In this document: piece after piece, positions 14,496 through 22,160 of the stretch
How the letters are laid out: each line of letters starts with the position of its first letter
How positions within the stretch are numbered: position 1 is the stretch's first letter
Origin: an uncultured Veillonella sp.
GTDB taxonomy: Bacteria; Bacillota; Negativicutes; Veillonellales; Veillonellaceae
Assembly (NCBI GenBank): GCA_915066865.1
Contig: CAJZEE010000014.1
Span: 1 to 32,859 of the forward strand
Length of the DNA: 32,859 nucleotides
Direction: 5' to 3'
Notes under the pieces: generated by a model
Seen by the model: only the letters and a program-made list of their open reading frames with translations
Told to the model about the DNA's origin: nothing
Databases searched by the model: none
Position numbers and translations under genes: made by a program

Positions 14496-15365
14496 TTATC
14501 CCTCATACACAGCTGTTATAACGCGATTATTTCCACCAAGGTCAGTAATACATCGAATATTAGAATACTGCCCTGTTTCCTCTAATAAAGACTTTACAGC
14601 CTCAGCTTGATCAAAACCTATTTCAAAAGCTATACGGCCTTGCGATTTTAAATATATACCGCATGATTTAGTCAAAATACGATAAAAATCAAGTCCATCT
14701 TCACCACCAAATAAGGCAATATGAGGCTCATTTAACACGTCCTGAGACAATAATTTAGCATCCCCTGTACAGATATATGGTGGATTCGATACGATGAGGT
14801 CAAACCTCTCAGTTTTAGCTACCAAACCAGAAAACATATCGGATTCTATAAATTGAACACGATCATTTAAATTAAACCTTTCACAGTTTTCCTCAGCCAC
14901 TGACAAAGCATCGGTAGATATTTCAAGTCCTACTCCACACGCATTCGGCAAGTAGTGTAATAGACTTAACAATATCGTACCAGGACCCGTACATACATCG
15001 AGTACACGCATATCGCTATCTTTTGGATATGTGCCTAGTACATACTCAATCAAAGTTTCTGTATCAGGTCGAGGAATCAATACTTTATCATTAACCTTAA
15101 AGGTCAATCCCATAAAGTCCTTTTCCCCAATAATCGCCGCTACACAGTGACCCTTAGCTCGTTCTTGAACGAGAGGTCTAAAAGCATCGAGTTCCTCTTG
15201 AATAAGCGGTTGGTCATAATGGGTATATAGATAAATACGATCCTTGCCTAAAATGTGAGAAAGCAGTACTTCCCCATCAAGTCGAGGTGTATCCATCTCC
15301 TTGCTTTGAAAGTACTGCTCTGTCCACTGGAGAATACGACCGATTGTCCAAATCTCCTTATGCAT
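14496..15365 (-). CDS. prmC: Release factor glutamine methyltransferase PrmC
   Basis: 289 residues. An N-terminal helical bundle (about 1-75) binds the release factor; the Rossmann-type domain has motif I VLDVCTGPGTILLSLL, where DLGTGSG is more usual, and the catalytic NPPYICTGDA. It methylates the glutamine of the GGQ motif in release factors, and its partner prfA lies directly upstream. ATG 15365 overlaps the end of prfA (ATGCATAA), with AGGAGG 9 nt upstream inside prfA. A longer frame up to 15407 exists but overlaps prfA further and lacks support. Confidence 0.96.
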   Translation of the reverse strand: MHKEIWTIGRILQWTEQYFQSKEMDTPRLDGEVLLSHILGKDRIYLYTHYDQPLIQEELDAFRPLVQERAKGHCVAAIIGEKDFMGLTFKVNDKVLIPRPDTETLIEYVLGTYPKDSDMRVLDVCTGPGTILLSLLHYLPNACGVGLEISTDALSVAEENCERFNLNDRVQFIESDMFSGLVAKTERFDLIVSNPPYICTGDAKLLSQDVLNEPHIALFGGEDGLDFYRILTKSCGIYLKSQGRIAFEIGFDQAEAVKSLLEETGQYSNIRCITDLGGNNRVITAVYEG

Positions 15366-16440
15366 TTGTATTGGCCTCCTGCATTTTTGCCGCTTGGTCT
15401 GCAGCATTTAAGGCTTGAATAATTTCATCAAGATCGCCATTTAAAATAGCATCTAATTTATATAATGTTAAGTTAATACGATGATCTGTAACGCGTCCTT
15501 GTGGATAGTTATAGGTGCGAATACGTTCACTACGATCACCTGTACCGACTTGACTCTTACGATCTGCAGCCATACTAGAAATGGCCTCTTGTTCAGCTTG
15601 ATCCTGTAACTTAGCACGTAATACACGCATAGCTTTTTCACGGTTTTGTAATTGAGATCGTTGATCTTGACACGCTACAACGATACCAGATGGTAAGTGT
15701 GTAATACGAACAGCAGACTCAGTTTTATTGATATGCTGACCACCGGCACCACTCGCACGATATGTATCAATTTTTAAATCTTTTTCATTAACTTCAATAT
15801 CAACATCTTCCATCTCTGGCAATACGGCTACTGTAACTGTAGATGTATGTACACGGCCTTGTGTTTCTGTAGCCGGTACACGTTGTACACGATGTACACC
15901 AGATTCAAATTTCATCTTAGAGTATACATTTTCACCATCCACAGAGAAAATAACCTCTTTAAAGCCACCAAGCTCTGGTTCATTAGCATCGATAATCTCA
16001 CAACGCCAGCCTTGGCTTTCCGCATATTTTGTGTACATTCGGAACAAGTCGCCTGCAAATAATGCAGCTTCATCACCGCCAGCGCCCCCGCGAATTTCGA
16101 TGATAATATTTTTATCATCATTAGGATCCTTAGGCAATAATAGAACTTGCAACTTTTCTTCCAATTCCTCTTTTTGAGGTTTTAACTCTTTCAATTCCTC
16201 TTGTGCCATTTCTCGGAATTCTTCGTCCATGGATTTATCTTCAATAACTTCCATAGCTTCATCAATACCAGATAAAACTTTTTTGTAAGTACGGAACGTT
16301 TCAACGGTTTCAGATAATTGAGCATGTTGACGGGTCAATTTACGCCATTCATCTTGGCGAGCAATGACCTCTGGGTCACTAATGCGCTGCTCAAGATCCA
16401 TAAATTTATCTTCAATAACTTGTAATTTATCAACTAACAT
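15358..16440 (-). CDS. prfA: Peptide chain release factor 1
   Basis: 360 residues, the usual RF1 length. It carries the UAA/UAG-reading tripeptide PAT in HRVQRVPATETQGRVHTS, which marks RF1 and not RF2 (SPF), and the peptidyl-hydrolysis motif ASGAGGQHINKTESAVR. The N-terminal domain is a charged helical bundle. The gene is followed by overlapping prmC, which modifies the GGQ glutamine, and preceded 2 nt away by the DUF1385 gene, so rpmE-yqhQ-prfA-prmC-sua5 is probably one transcript. Confidence 0.98.
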   Translation of the reverse strand: MLVDKLQVIEDKFMDLEQRISDPEVIARQDEWRKLTRQHAQLSETVETFRTYKKVLSGIDEAMEVIEDKSMDEEFREMAQEELKELKPQKEELEEKLQVLLLPKDPNDDKNIIIEIRGGAGGDEAALFAGDLFRMYTKYAESQGWRCEIIDANEPELGGFKEVIFSVDGENVYSKMKFESGVHRVQRVPATETQGRVHTSTVTVAVLPEMEDVDIEVNEKDLKIDTYRASGAGGQHINKTESAVRITHLPSGIVVACQDQRSQLQNREKAMRVLRAKLQDQAEQEAISSMAADRKSQVGTGDRSERIRTYNYPQGRVTDHRINLTLYKLDAILNGDLDEIIQALNAADQAAKMQEANTNA

Positions 16441-16442
16441 GT

Positions 16443-17333
16443 TTATTCCTCTTCATATGCGTCACTCTCAGGCGGACGGACCTCTTCTAAAGCTCGTATA
16501 GCAACTTCAATTTGATCATCCTCTGGTTCACGCGTTGTCATATATTGTAACGCAAGACCTGGTTTAATAAGAGCTTTTACAAAAGAATGATCGCTACGTC
16601 CAGCAAGACGAATTACCTCGTACGCAATACCAGCTACTACAGGCATAAGGAGTACGCGGCTCACGATACGTTCCAACAAATTGGGCCAACCCAAGAAAGC
16701 AAATACAAAGATACTAACTACCATAACAATAAGTAAGAAATTTGTACCACATCGCGCATGCAAGCGACTTTGTTGGCGAACGTTTTCTACAGTTAAAGGC
16801 AAATCTAATTCATAAGTATGAATCGTTTTATGCTCTGCCCCATGATATTGGAAAACTCGTTGAATATCCTTCGTAAGACCAATCCCCCAAATATAAAGTA
16901 AGAAAAGTACTAAACGAATGATACCTTCAATGAGATTTAATACTATATGATTATCCTGTACACCAGGAATGAACTTTACGATAAATGTAGGCAATGCCAA
17001 AAATACTGCTATCGCAAATAGTGTAGAAATAACCATGGTAATGGCAATTTCACTATTAGACATTTCTTCCTCTTCATCACCAGCGGCCTTAGCTGAGAAG
17101 GATAAAGCCTTCATGCCTATCACTAGAGATTCATAGAGAGCTACACAGCCACGAAGAAATGGTTTTTTCAAGATTGGATATGTGTCAGCAATGGACTTTG
17201 TAGCCTCTTTTTGAACTACAATAGTTCCTGCAGGCTCACGTACGGCAGTTGCCGTATAGCCAGGTCCTCTCATCATGACACCTTCGATCACAGCCTGTCC
17301 TCCGACAAACTTTTTTATACGTTCTCTGTTCAC
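16443..17333 (-). CDS. DUF1385 (YqhQ-like) membrane protein
   Basis: 296 residues of the DUF1385 family, whose molecular role is not established. Visible are the family's N-terminal GGQAVIEGVMMRGPG, hydrophobic segments around ITMVISTLFAIAVFLALPTFI, IIRLVLFLLYIWGIGL and NFLLIVMVVSIFVFAFLGW, and the conserved HGAEHKTIHTYE with neighbouring RLHARCGTNF. The His, Glu and Cys residues suggest metal binding, which is inference. The start is GTG 17333, 5 nt after AGAGGAG; upstream codons of the open frame would put that site inside the protein. The place between rpmE and prfA is recurrent in Firmicutes. Confidence 0.9.
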   Translation of the reverse strand: MNRERIKKFVGGQAVIEGVMMRGPGYTATAVREPAGTIVVQKEATKSIADTYPILKKPFLRGCVALYESLVIGMKALSFSAKAAGDEEEEMSNSEIAITMVISTLFAIAVFLALPTFIVKFIPGVQDNHIVLNLIEGIIRLVLFLLYIWGIGLTKDIQRVFQYHGAEHKTIHTYELDLPLTVENVRQQSRLHARCGTNFLLIVMVVSIFVFAFLGWPNLLERIVSRVLLMPVVAGIAYEVIRLAGRSDHSFVKALIKPGLALQYMTTREPEDDQIEVAIRALEEVRPPESDAYEEE

Positions 17334-17409
17334 AAGATCTCCTCTCATAAACAAATATAGGCAGAGCCAACAGCCCTGCCAATACATGTTACATTACAAA
17401 ACAAATTAT

Positions 17410-17607
17410 TTATTTGCCGTAACGTTTGTTAAATTGTTCAATACGACCACGAGCTTGAGCCGCACGTTGTTGACCAGTGAAGAACGGATGGCATTTGGAG
17501 CAAACGTCTACACGAAGGTCTTCTTTTACAGAGCCAGTTTTGAATGTGTTGCCACAACCGCAAGTTACTGTAGCTTCTTTATAGTCTGGATGAATACCTT
17601 GTTTCAT
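17410..17607 (-). CDS. rpmE: 50S ribosomal protein L31 (bL31), zinc-binding type
   Basis: 65 residues beginning MKQGIHPDYKEATVTCGCGNTF. The cysteines C-x-C and the later CSKCHPF form the zinc-binding set of the C+ form of bL31. The open frame extends 36 codons upstream, but homology and AGAGGTG before ATG 17607 fix the start. A strong extended -10 promoter stands about 40 nt upstream. Confidence 0.97.
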   Translation of the reverse strand: MKQGIHPDYKEATVTCGCGNTFKTGSVKEDLRVDVCSKCHPFFTGQQRAAQARGRIEQFNKRYGK

Positions 17608-17647
17608 TCTATACACCTCTTTCCAGCAATCAATATTATTCTTATAG

Positions 17648-17676
17648 ATTATAGCATGACACCTGCACAAATGCAA
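17648..17676 (-). promoter_or_regulatory. Promoter of rpmE (rpmE-yqhQ-prfA-prmC-sua5)
   Basis: TTGCAT (17671-17676) and a perfect TATAAT (17648-17653) are 17 bp apart on the minus strand, with TGC just before the -10 (extended -10). The -35 overlaps no gene; the ydbC-like stop lies about 10 nt upstream. Confidence 0.82.
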
Positions 17677-17686
17677 GTAACCAATA

Positions 17687-17956
17687 CTATTCCTTGGACG
17701 CTTGCTTTTCTTCAATAGCCTCAGCTAAAATAGCTTCCAAGTCACTTTCGTTGAGGATGTCACGCAATGCAATAAGCTCCTCTAAAGAAAGGGTAATACC
17801 TTTTTTCATGCTTGTATATTCACTATCCCAAGCACGAAGATCAAACTTAGGATTGTATTTTCCCCAACTAGTACATGTTAATTGTTTTTTCCAACCATCT
17901 TTATCTTCAGATAAAGTACCAATAACCTTGAAGATTTCAAAATTAATAACTGCCAT
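17687..17956 (-). CDS. YdbC-like PC4 single-stranded nucleic-acid-binding protein
   Basis: 89 residues that resemble the YdbC/PC4 family: FEIFKVIGTLSEDKDGWKKQLTCTSWG, KFDLRAWDSEYTSMKKGITLSLEELIALRDIL. Lactococcal YdbC forms a dimer that binds single-stranded DNA, as does the eukaryotic coactivator PC4; a broad role in DNA transactions is inferred. The C-terminal 20 residues are acidic and helical. AAGGAGGATC precedes the ATG. It is a separate unit, with a leader containing nested inverted repeats upstream, and the rpmE promoter begins just beyond its stop. Confidence 0.85.
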   Translation of the reverse strand: MAVINFEIFKVIGTLSEDKDGWKKQLTCTSWGKYNPKFDLRAWDSEYTSMKKGITLSLEELIALRDILNESDLEAILAEAIEEKQASKE

Positions 17957-17991
17957 AGATCCTCCTTTCTTACATATTCATATGCTATGTT

Positions 17992-18034
17992 TCGTATCTA
18001 CTATATTTAGTAGTTTATATTTTTTAGGATACGA
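17992..18034. repeat. Nested inverted repeats upstream of the ydbC-like gene
   Basis: TCGTATC (17992-17998) pairs with GATACGA (18028-18034), perfect 7-bp arms, and inside them CTACTA-TATT-TAGTAG (17998-18013) forms a second 6-bp hairpin. Base 17998 is shared, so both cannot be complete at once. On the minus strand neither hairpin is followed by a T run, so this does not look like a terminator for the 481-residue gene; an operator or leader structure is possible. Confidence 0.55.
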
Positions 18035-18060
18035 TATATTTTAAACCAAAATTATATGAT

Positions 18061-19506
18061 TTACAATTCTTTTTTATAGTCACTATAATCTTCAATATCA
18101 ATAGAAGCTGTAGGTGGCATAACTTGTGCACCTAATGAATCTACGGTCTCTTTCCAACTCGTTGTAGCCTCCGTAACAGCCTTAATATATGCCTCGTCAG
18201 CAGCCTGTACAGATTCAATTAGTTGGGTCTCATCCTTTACATCTAATACGCGACGACGTACGCTACTAAGCATATAGCCAAAGGATTCATCTGTTTGAAC
18301 GAGCATGGAGATTTCTTGAATCAATGTTTGACCCGTAGTGCTGCAGAAATAGGCATACCACATATATGCTAATTCAGCATCTGGGAACATCCAGTACATA
18401 TCATCTACAGGCGCTTCTGTCGTAATATCTACATCAGTATGATCAGTATGACGTTTAAAAGTAAGAAAATAAGCTCCACTTTCAATAAGAGCAGTGCGAC
18501 CTAATTCAGATACACGGCTATCAATGCAATAAATACCATCTTGACCTAAGGCTACGTCCGTTTGACTGCCGGGCAACAAAATAGAACGCAAGGACAAGCC
18601 ATAATTTAATACCGTAAATACTGGCAATTGCGCAAATACGCCATGAGGTAATGGAATATAATTAATTGTTTTCCACTCATCCCCTACACGTTCACGAAGA
18701 CCAACACGCATTTTTTTTACATCGTATTTACCATATACGATTTCATAAGCCCCTAATGGAGTCCATTCCCGTATAGCTTCTACTCGTTTTTGGTTCAAGA
18801 AAAATTGCAACGCCATATTATTTAAGCCCAATTGATTTTGTGCCATTGTAGCAGGTAAGAATAATTGAGCAGTCCCTTCTGGAACCAAGTTATGTAATCC
18901 GTTAGCGACCTCTTCTACAATATCTTCAGAGGATTGGAACATACCAACTGTGCCTGTAAAGATATGGTCAAAATAGCTACGATGAGGCCATTGATTAATG
19001 ATTTGAGCCATCGGATATAAACGTGTCAAAATGCTATAACACACGGGAGATGCCGTATACAGAACGACTTTTTTATCTTCATAAGATTGAAGAATCTCTT
19101 CAACCATGCCTGCATATTCTTCTACATAAGCATACAGAACCAATTCTCCCGTTTTACTATGAGCTTCGATACTTTCACGAACAGGAATTTCCCAAATAGT
19201 GCCTACATCTAGACCTTCTAAAATGCCTGTGTCACTAATAAAATCAAACAATTCCACTCTAAAGGATGGTCCATAAAGAGCTTGGAATGTATTCAAATCA
19301 TATGGTACAGGACCAAAGGATTCTACTGTGGATTTTTCTGCTAACGCATATAAATCATCTGCCGTTACACCCCACTCACGGGAGCTAGCATTACTAGAAA
19401 TCAATTGATCTAGCACTTTAAAACGCATTAACTCATTTACAATATCAATTCCCTCAATACCATGATTAGCACAAAGGGCAATAAATTCTTCGTTATTTAC
19501 TTTCAT
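18061..19506 (-). CDS. Unrecognised 481-residue protein, possibly a degenerate methyltransferase fold
   Basis: I cannot assign this to a named family. It has no signal peptide or membrane helix and is acidic with many aromatic residues. Residues 146-255 read like the strand order of an N6-adenine methyltransferase: KKVVLYTAS (strand), IINQWPH (strand), YFDHIFTGTVGMF at 178-190 where IVxNPPF would be, then LHNLVPEGTAQLFLPATMAQNQ at 204-225 and a following FFLNQKRVEAIREW helix. Yet no SAM-binding glycine motif or NPPY is present, so any relation would be to a catalytically dead form; this is inference. It follows nth with TAATATG coupling (ATG 19506, AAGG upstream), hinting at joint expression with a base-excision repair enzyme. 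Base usage resembles its neighbours. Confidence 0.6.
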   Translation of the reverse strand: MKVNNEEFIALCANHGIEGIDIVNELMRFKVLDQLISSNASSREWGVTADDLYALAEKSTVESFGPVPYDLNTFQALYGPSFRVELFDFISDTGILEGLDVGTIWEIPVRESIEAHSKTGELVLYAYVEEYAGMVEEILQSYEDKKVVLYTASPVCYSILTRLYPMAQIINQWPHRSYFDHIFTGTVGMFQSSEDIVEEVANGLHNLVPEGTAQLFLPATMAQNQLGLNNMALQFFLNQKRVEAIREWTPLGAYEIVYGKYDVKKMRVGLRERVGDEWKTINYIPLPHGVFAQLPVFTVLNYGLSLRSILLPGSQTDVALGQDGIYCIDSRVSELGRTALIESGAYFLTFKRHTDHTDVDITTEAPVDDMYWMFPDAELAYMWYAYFCSTTGQTLIQEISMLVQTDESFGYMLSSVRRRVLDVKDETQLIESVQAADEAYIKAVTEATTSWKETVDSLGAQVMPPTASIDIEDYSDYKKEL

Positions 19507-19507
19507 A

Positions 19508-20143
19508 TTAAACCTTTCCGGCTGAAGGACATAGATGATTTAAAAAACATTCATTACACAAAGGCTTACGAGCCTTACACAATCTACGGCCATGATAGAT
19601 TAACCAGTGGTGTGCGGCAGCCCAGTCCTTTTTTGGAATTGCCTTTTGTAACTTTTGTTCCATCTCTTCTGGCGTCTTAGCAATACCTAATTTTAATCGG
19701 TTAGACACGCGAAATACATGTGTATCTACCGCAATGGCTGGTGTACCAAATAAAACGGATACCACAACATTTGCTGTTTTACGCCCCACACCAGGCAATT
19801 CAACGAGTTGATCAAACTCACGAGGCACCTCTCCATGATATCGGTCAACTAAAATTTGACAAGTAGCAATTAAGTTTTTTGCCTTGGACTTATAAAGACC
19901 GCAATCTTTAATGAGAGTCTCTAACTTAGCAACTCCGATTTCAAGCATCTTTGCAGGATGATTAAGTTCAGGAAATAATCGTTTAGTAACAATATTGACC
20001 CGTTCATCCGTACATTGTGCAGACAAAACTACAGCAACTAATAATTCAAATTCATTTGTATACTCAAGAGCAGGTTTTGCATCAAAATAATGCTCTTGTA
20101 ACAATTTCAACTGCTCTGCCTTTATCGCTTTTGTTACACGCAT
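19508..20143 (-). CDS. nth: Endonuclease III, DNA glycosylase/AP lyase
   Basis: 211 residues. The helix-hairpin-helix VELPGVGRKTANVVV contains the catalytic Lys (after GVGR), IAVDTHVFRVSNRLKL the catalytic Asp, and the C-terminal cluster CKARKPLCNECFLNHLC has the C-x6-C-x2-C-x5-C spacing of the [4Fe-4S] loop. It removes oxidised pyrimidines and cuts at abasic sites. The start is ATG 20143 (MRVTKAIKAEQ) after AAGGAG; 19 more upstream codons are open but lack a ribosome site. Divergent from the DUF896 gene, with 123 bp between the two starts. Confidence 0.97.
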   Translation of the reverse strand: MRVTKAIKAEQLKLLQEHYFDAKPALEYTNEFELLVAVVLSAQCTDERVNIVTKRLFPELNHPAKMLEIGVAKLETLIKDCGLYKSKAKNLIATCQILVDRYHGEVPREFDQLVELPGVGRKTANVVVSVLFGTPAIAVDTHVFRVSNRLKLGIAKTPEEMEQKLQKAIPKKDWAAAHHWLIYHGRRLCKARKPLCNECFLNHLCPSAGKV

Positions 20144-20219
20144 ACAGTTCTCCTTTCTCACCTGTGAAAGTACAGACGCGTACAACTTATATCTTACCAT
20201 ACGTATTCATTAAGTTCTA

Positions 20220-20228
20220 TGTTATAAT
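20220..20228 (+). promoter_or_regulatory. Extended -10 promoter of the DUF896 gene
   Basis: TGTTATAAT on the plus strand is a perfect extended -10 (TGnTATAAT). No good -35 is seen 16-18 bp upstream, as is usual for this class. Transcription would start near 20235, about 32 nt before the ATG. Confidence 0.7.
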
Positions 20229-20237
20229 AAAACATGC

Positions 20238-20254
20238 TATTCTAATATAGAATA
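20238..20254. repeat. 17-bp inverted repeat in the DUF896 leader
   Basis: TATTCTA-ATA-TAGAATA, perfect 7-bp arms, begins about 3 nt after the predicted transcription start and ends 1 nt before the AGGAGG. The arrangement parallels the repeat ahead of ywlE. Either an operator or a 5' hairpin that would touch the ribosome site. Confidence 0.65.
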
Positions 20255-20266
20255 CAGGAGGCGCAT

Positions 20267-20536
20267 ATGAGTAATATTAACGATACATTAAAACGAATAA
20301 ATGAACTAGCCGCAAAGAAAAAATCCGGTCACGAATTAACGACAGAGGAATTAGCAGAAAAAAAAGAACTATACGAAATCTACTTAAGCTTCATTCGTGG
20401 TCAAATTACAAGCACCTTGGACCGCGTTGAATTTATAGACCCAGAAACAGGTGAAAGAACCGCTCCTAAACGAGCACTTGAAAACTTGGCAAAAGAAGCT
20501 GATAAAGACATTAAAGAGCATAAAGATATTCACTAA
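20267..20536 (+). CDS. DUF896 (YnzC/UPF0291) family protein
   Basis: 89 residues, highly charged and helical. It matches the family core: ...RINELAAKKKSG-L-TxEE-AE...L...YL...R, followed by the FIDPETGERTAP segment, close to IDPEGNDVTP in Bacillus YnzC. The C-terminus is longer and lysine-rich (KEADKDIKEHKDIH). YnzC is linked by context to the SOS-controlled yneA region in Bacillus, but its role is unknown; here its neighbour nth is a repair gene. It is the only plus-strand gene in the window. AGGAGG at 20256-20261 is 5 nt before the ATG, and a 44-bp palindrome ends the unit. Confidence 0.88.
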   Translation: MSNINDTLKRINELAAKKKSGHELTTEELAEKKELYEIYLSFIRGQITSTLDRVEFIDPETGERTAPKRALENLAKEADKDIKEHKDIH

Positions 20537-20607
20537 TGTAACAAATAAACAAAATTGATTACATTACTAATATCCTTTTATATTTATTCAATCAAATTTA
20601 TATCTAC

Positions 20608-20651
20608 ATACTAAAAACCACTTGATACATGTATCAAGTGGTTTTTAGTAT
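20608..20651. terminator. 44-bp perfect palindrome, bidirectional terminator
   Basis: Two 22-bp arms meet without a loop at the CA|TG centre between 20629 and 20630; every base pairs. The inner arms carry CCACTTGAT and the outer parts AAAAA/TTTTT, so either strand yields a stem followed by a T-run. It lies between the convergent DUF896 and aminotransferase genes. Confidence 0.9.
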
Positions 20652-20665
20652 AATTTACTTATGTA

Positions 20666-21913
20666 TTATAATTTACCAAGACGTTTCATGGCATTATAAA
20701 TTTTTTCAGCTAGACCTGTCATTTGACATTTAGGAATACCGCATGCTGCTATACGAATACCATTTGCTAATGCAATCACATAGATGTGCTCTTTTTTCAA
20801 TTCTTCACAGATAGCATTCGCAGAGTCTGTAGGAATTGTAATAAAGAAGCCACCGCGGTAAGGTAACATAGGAAGTCCCACTTGTGCTGCTTCTTGTTTA
20901 AAGATATCAGCACGATCGCGAATTAATTGATAATAGCAATTGCGTTCAGCTTCATATTCCTTAAACTTAGCTGGATCAGCCACAATATTAGCCATTGTAC
21001 GCATTGCGGGACGACAAATATTGGACCATGTGGCACGACTTGTAGATTTGTTAACTTCGAAAAACTCATCAGCTATTTCTTCATCGTCAGAGATCCCAAT
21101 CATCGCACCAACGCGCTGACCATACATAGTAAATCCTTTAGATAAGCTATAACACACACAGGTGAGAATTTCTTTTGGTAAATGACTAAATTTATTGAAG
21201 AACGCACGTACCTCATCTTTTTCACCAGAGTAATCAAGATATGCTACATCAATACCAATAATCACATTATTTCGACCAATAGCAACTAAATCCTTCAAGA
21301 AATTAAGGATAGAATCCCACTCTTTATCCTCAATAGAGTAGCCGGTTGGGTTATTACCTGGTGTGTTAAAGATAACAACCACATTTGTTTGTTTAGCCGC
21401 CAATTCGTTTACACGATTTTGGAATGCTTCATGATTAAAGTTATTATGTTCATCAAATAAGGAATACGTAACTAGTGTACGTCCAGTATCACTACAAATA
21501 ACACGGTATGCACCCCAGTACCAATCCGCTGTTAATACTTCATCACCAGGCTCTGTATAGTTATGAATCAAATGATGAATGCCACCAGTGCCACCTGCGG
21601 TAGCAATGCTACGAATATGACCTTCTGGACGGAAATTACCAAAACATTCTTTTTCAGCAGCACACAAAAAATCTGGAATACCCGCAATTGGTGCATAACC
21701 AACATGTTCAGAATCCGAAAGACTCAAATATTCTTCTTTAACGGTCTTAAGAAAAACTAAGTTTCCCTCTTCATCATGAATAGCACCCAAAGTACCATTC
21801 ACAACATTCTCACGGCCATTTTCTTTAGCATCAGCTTGAGCTTGACCAGCAGTTACGAAGATTACGTCTTTTAATTTTTTTCCTTTTGCATGCTTTGCAG
21901 CAACACTTGTCAT
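20666..21913 (-). CDS. PLP-dependent aminotransferase, class I (aspartate/aromatic type)
   Basis: About 415 residues. Fold type I features: IATAGGTGGIHHLI, TADWYWGAY, FNTPGNNPTGYS (the NPTG motif with the PLP-binding Asn), IIGIDVAYLDY (Asp and Tyr contacts), and the Schiff-base lysine in YSLSKGFTMYGQRVG. The closing GIRIAACGIPKCQMTGLAEKIYNAM resembles the end of AspC/TyrB. It should transfer amino groups between an amino acid and 2-oxoglutarate or oxaloacetate; aspartate versus aromatic preference is not readable. Start choice is uncertain: ATG 21913 (MTSVAAK) has AGGATGGTG upstream, while ATG 21925 would leave AGG touching the start codon. It has its own promoter region with operator-like repeats, and ends at the shared palindrome. 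Confidence 0.88.
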   Translation of the reverse strand: MTSVAAKHAKGKKLKDVIFVTAGQAQADAKENGRENVVNGTLGAIHDEEGNLVFLKTVKEEYLSLSDSEHVGYAPIAGIPDFLCAAEKECFGNFRPEGHIRSIATAGGTGGIHHLIHNYTEPGDEVLTADWYWGAYRVICSDTGRTLVTYSLFDEHNNFNHEAFQNRVNELAAKQTNVVVIFNTPGNNPTGYSIEDKEWDSILNFLKDLVAIGRNNVIIGIDVAYLDYSGEKDEVRAFFNKFSHLPKEILTCVCYSLSKGFTMYGQRVGAMIGISDDEEIADEFFEVNKSTSRATWSNICRPAMRTMANIVADPAKFKEYEAERNCYYQLIRDRADIFKQEAAQVGLPMLPYRGGFFITIPTDSANAICEELKKEHIYVIALANGIRIAACGIPKCQMTGLAEKIYNAMKRLGKL

Positions 21914-21952
21914 AACTTGCACCATCCTATCTGAAATGAATATTACACATTT

Positions 21953-21981
21953 ATCATACCTAAACTGATTTAAATATACAA
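21953..21981 (-). promoter_or_regulatory. Possible promoter of the aminotransferase gene
   Basis: TTGTAT (21976-21981) and TATGAT (21953-21958) are exactly 17 bp apart on the minus strand (3/6 and 5/6 matches). The -35 lies inside the inverted repeat at 21973-21989, a classic place for an operator. Confidence 0.5.
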
Positions 21982-22007
21982 CGTATATTCAGTAAATATA
22001 TTGTATA
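21973..22007. repeat. Operator-like repeats overlapping the aminotransferase -35
   Basis: AATATAC-AAC-GTATATT at 21973-21989 has perfect 7-bp arms. Just upstream on the minus-strand transcript axis, the reverse complement of 21994-22007 reads GTATACAATATATT, which resembles the first element (TATACAACGTATATT) with 2 bases missing. Two similar AT-rich elements on opposite strands suggest a two-site regulator; the AT bias makes chance matches easier. Confidence 0.5.
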
Positions 22008-22123
22008 CATAGAAGATTTAACTAACTATTAGTAATTCAACACTTATTAAATATATATATAATAATTAAGTACCTTATTTAGGAAAAATAGTTAACAAAT
22101 ATACAATAAAACAGTAAATATAT

Positions 22124-22150
22124 AAAAAAAGACCACTCAAAAGAGTGGTC
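22124..22150 (-). terminator. Terminator after the outer-membrane barrel gene
   Basis: GACCACTC-AAAA-GAGTGGTC (22131-22150) is a perfect 8-bp stem with a 4-nt loop; on the minus strand it runs into TTTTTTT. It begins 11 nt past the stop codon. Confidence 0.9.
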
Positions 22151-22160
22151 CTTATCATCC

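Noticed and set aside
22021..22123. AT-rich stretch considered as a small gene or replication-type element.
   Set aside because: No repeated boxes, no open frame with a ribosome site; it looks like ordinary spacer between a terminator and a promoter.
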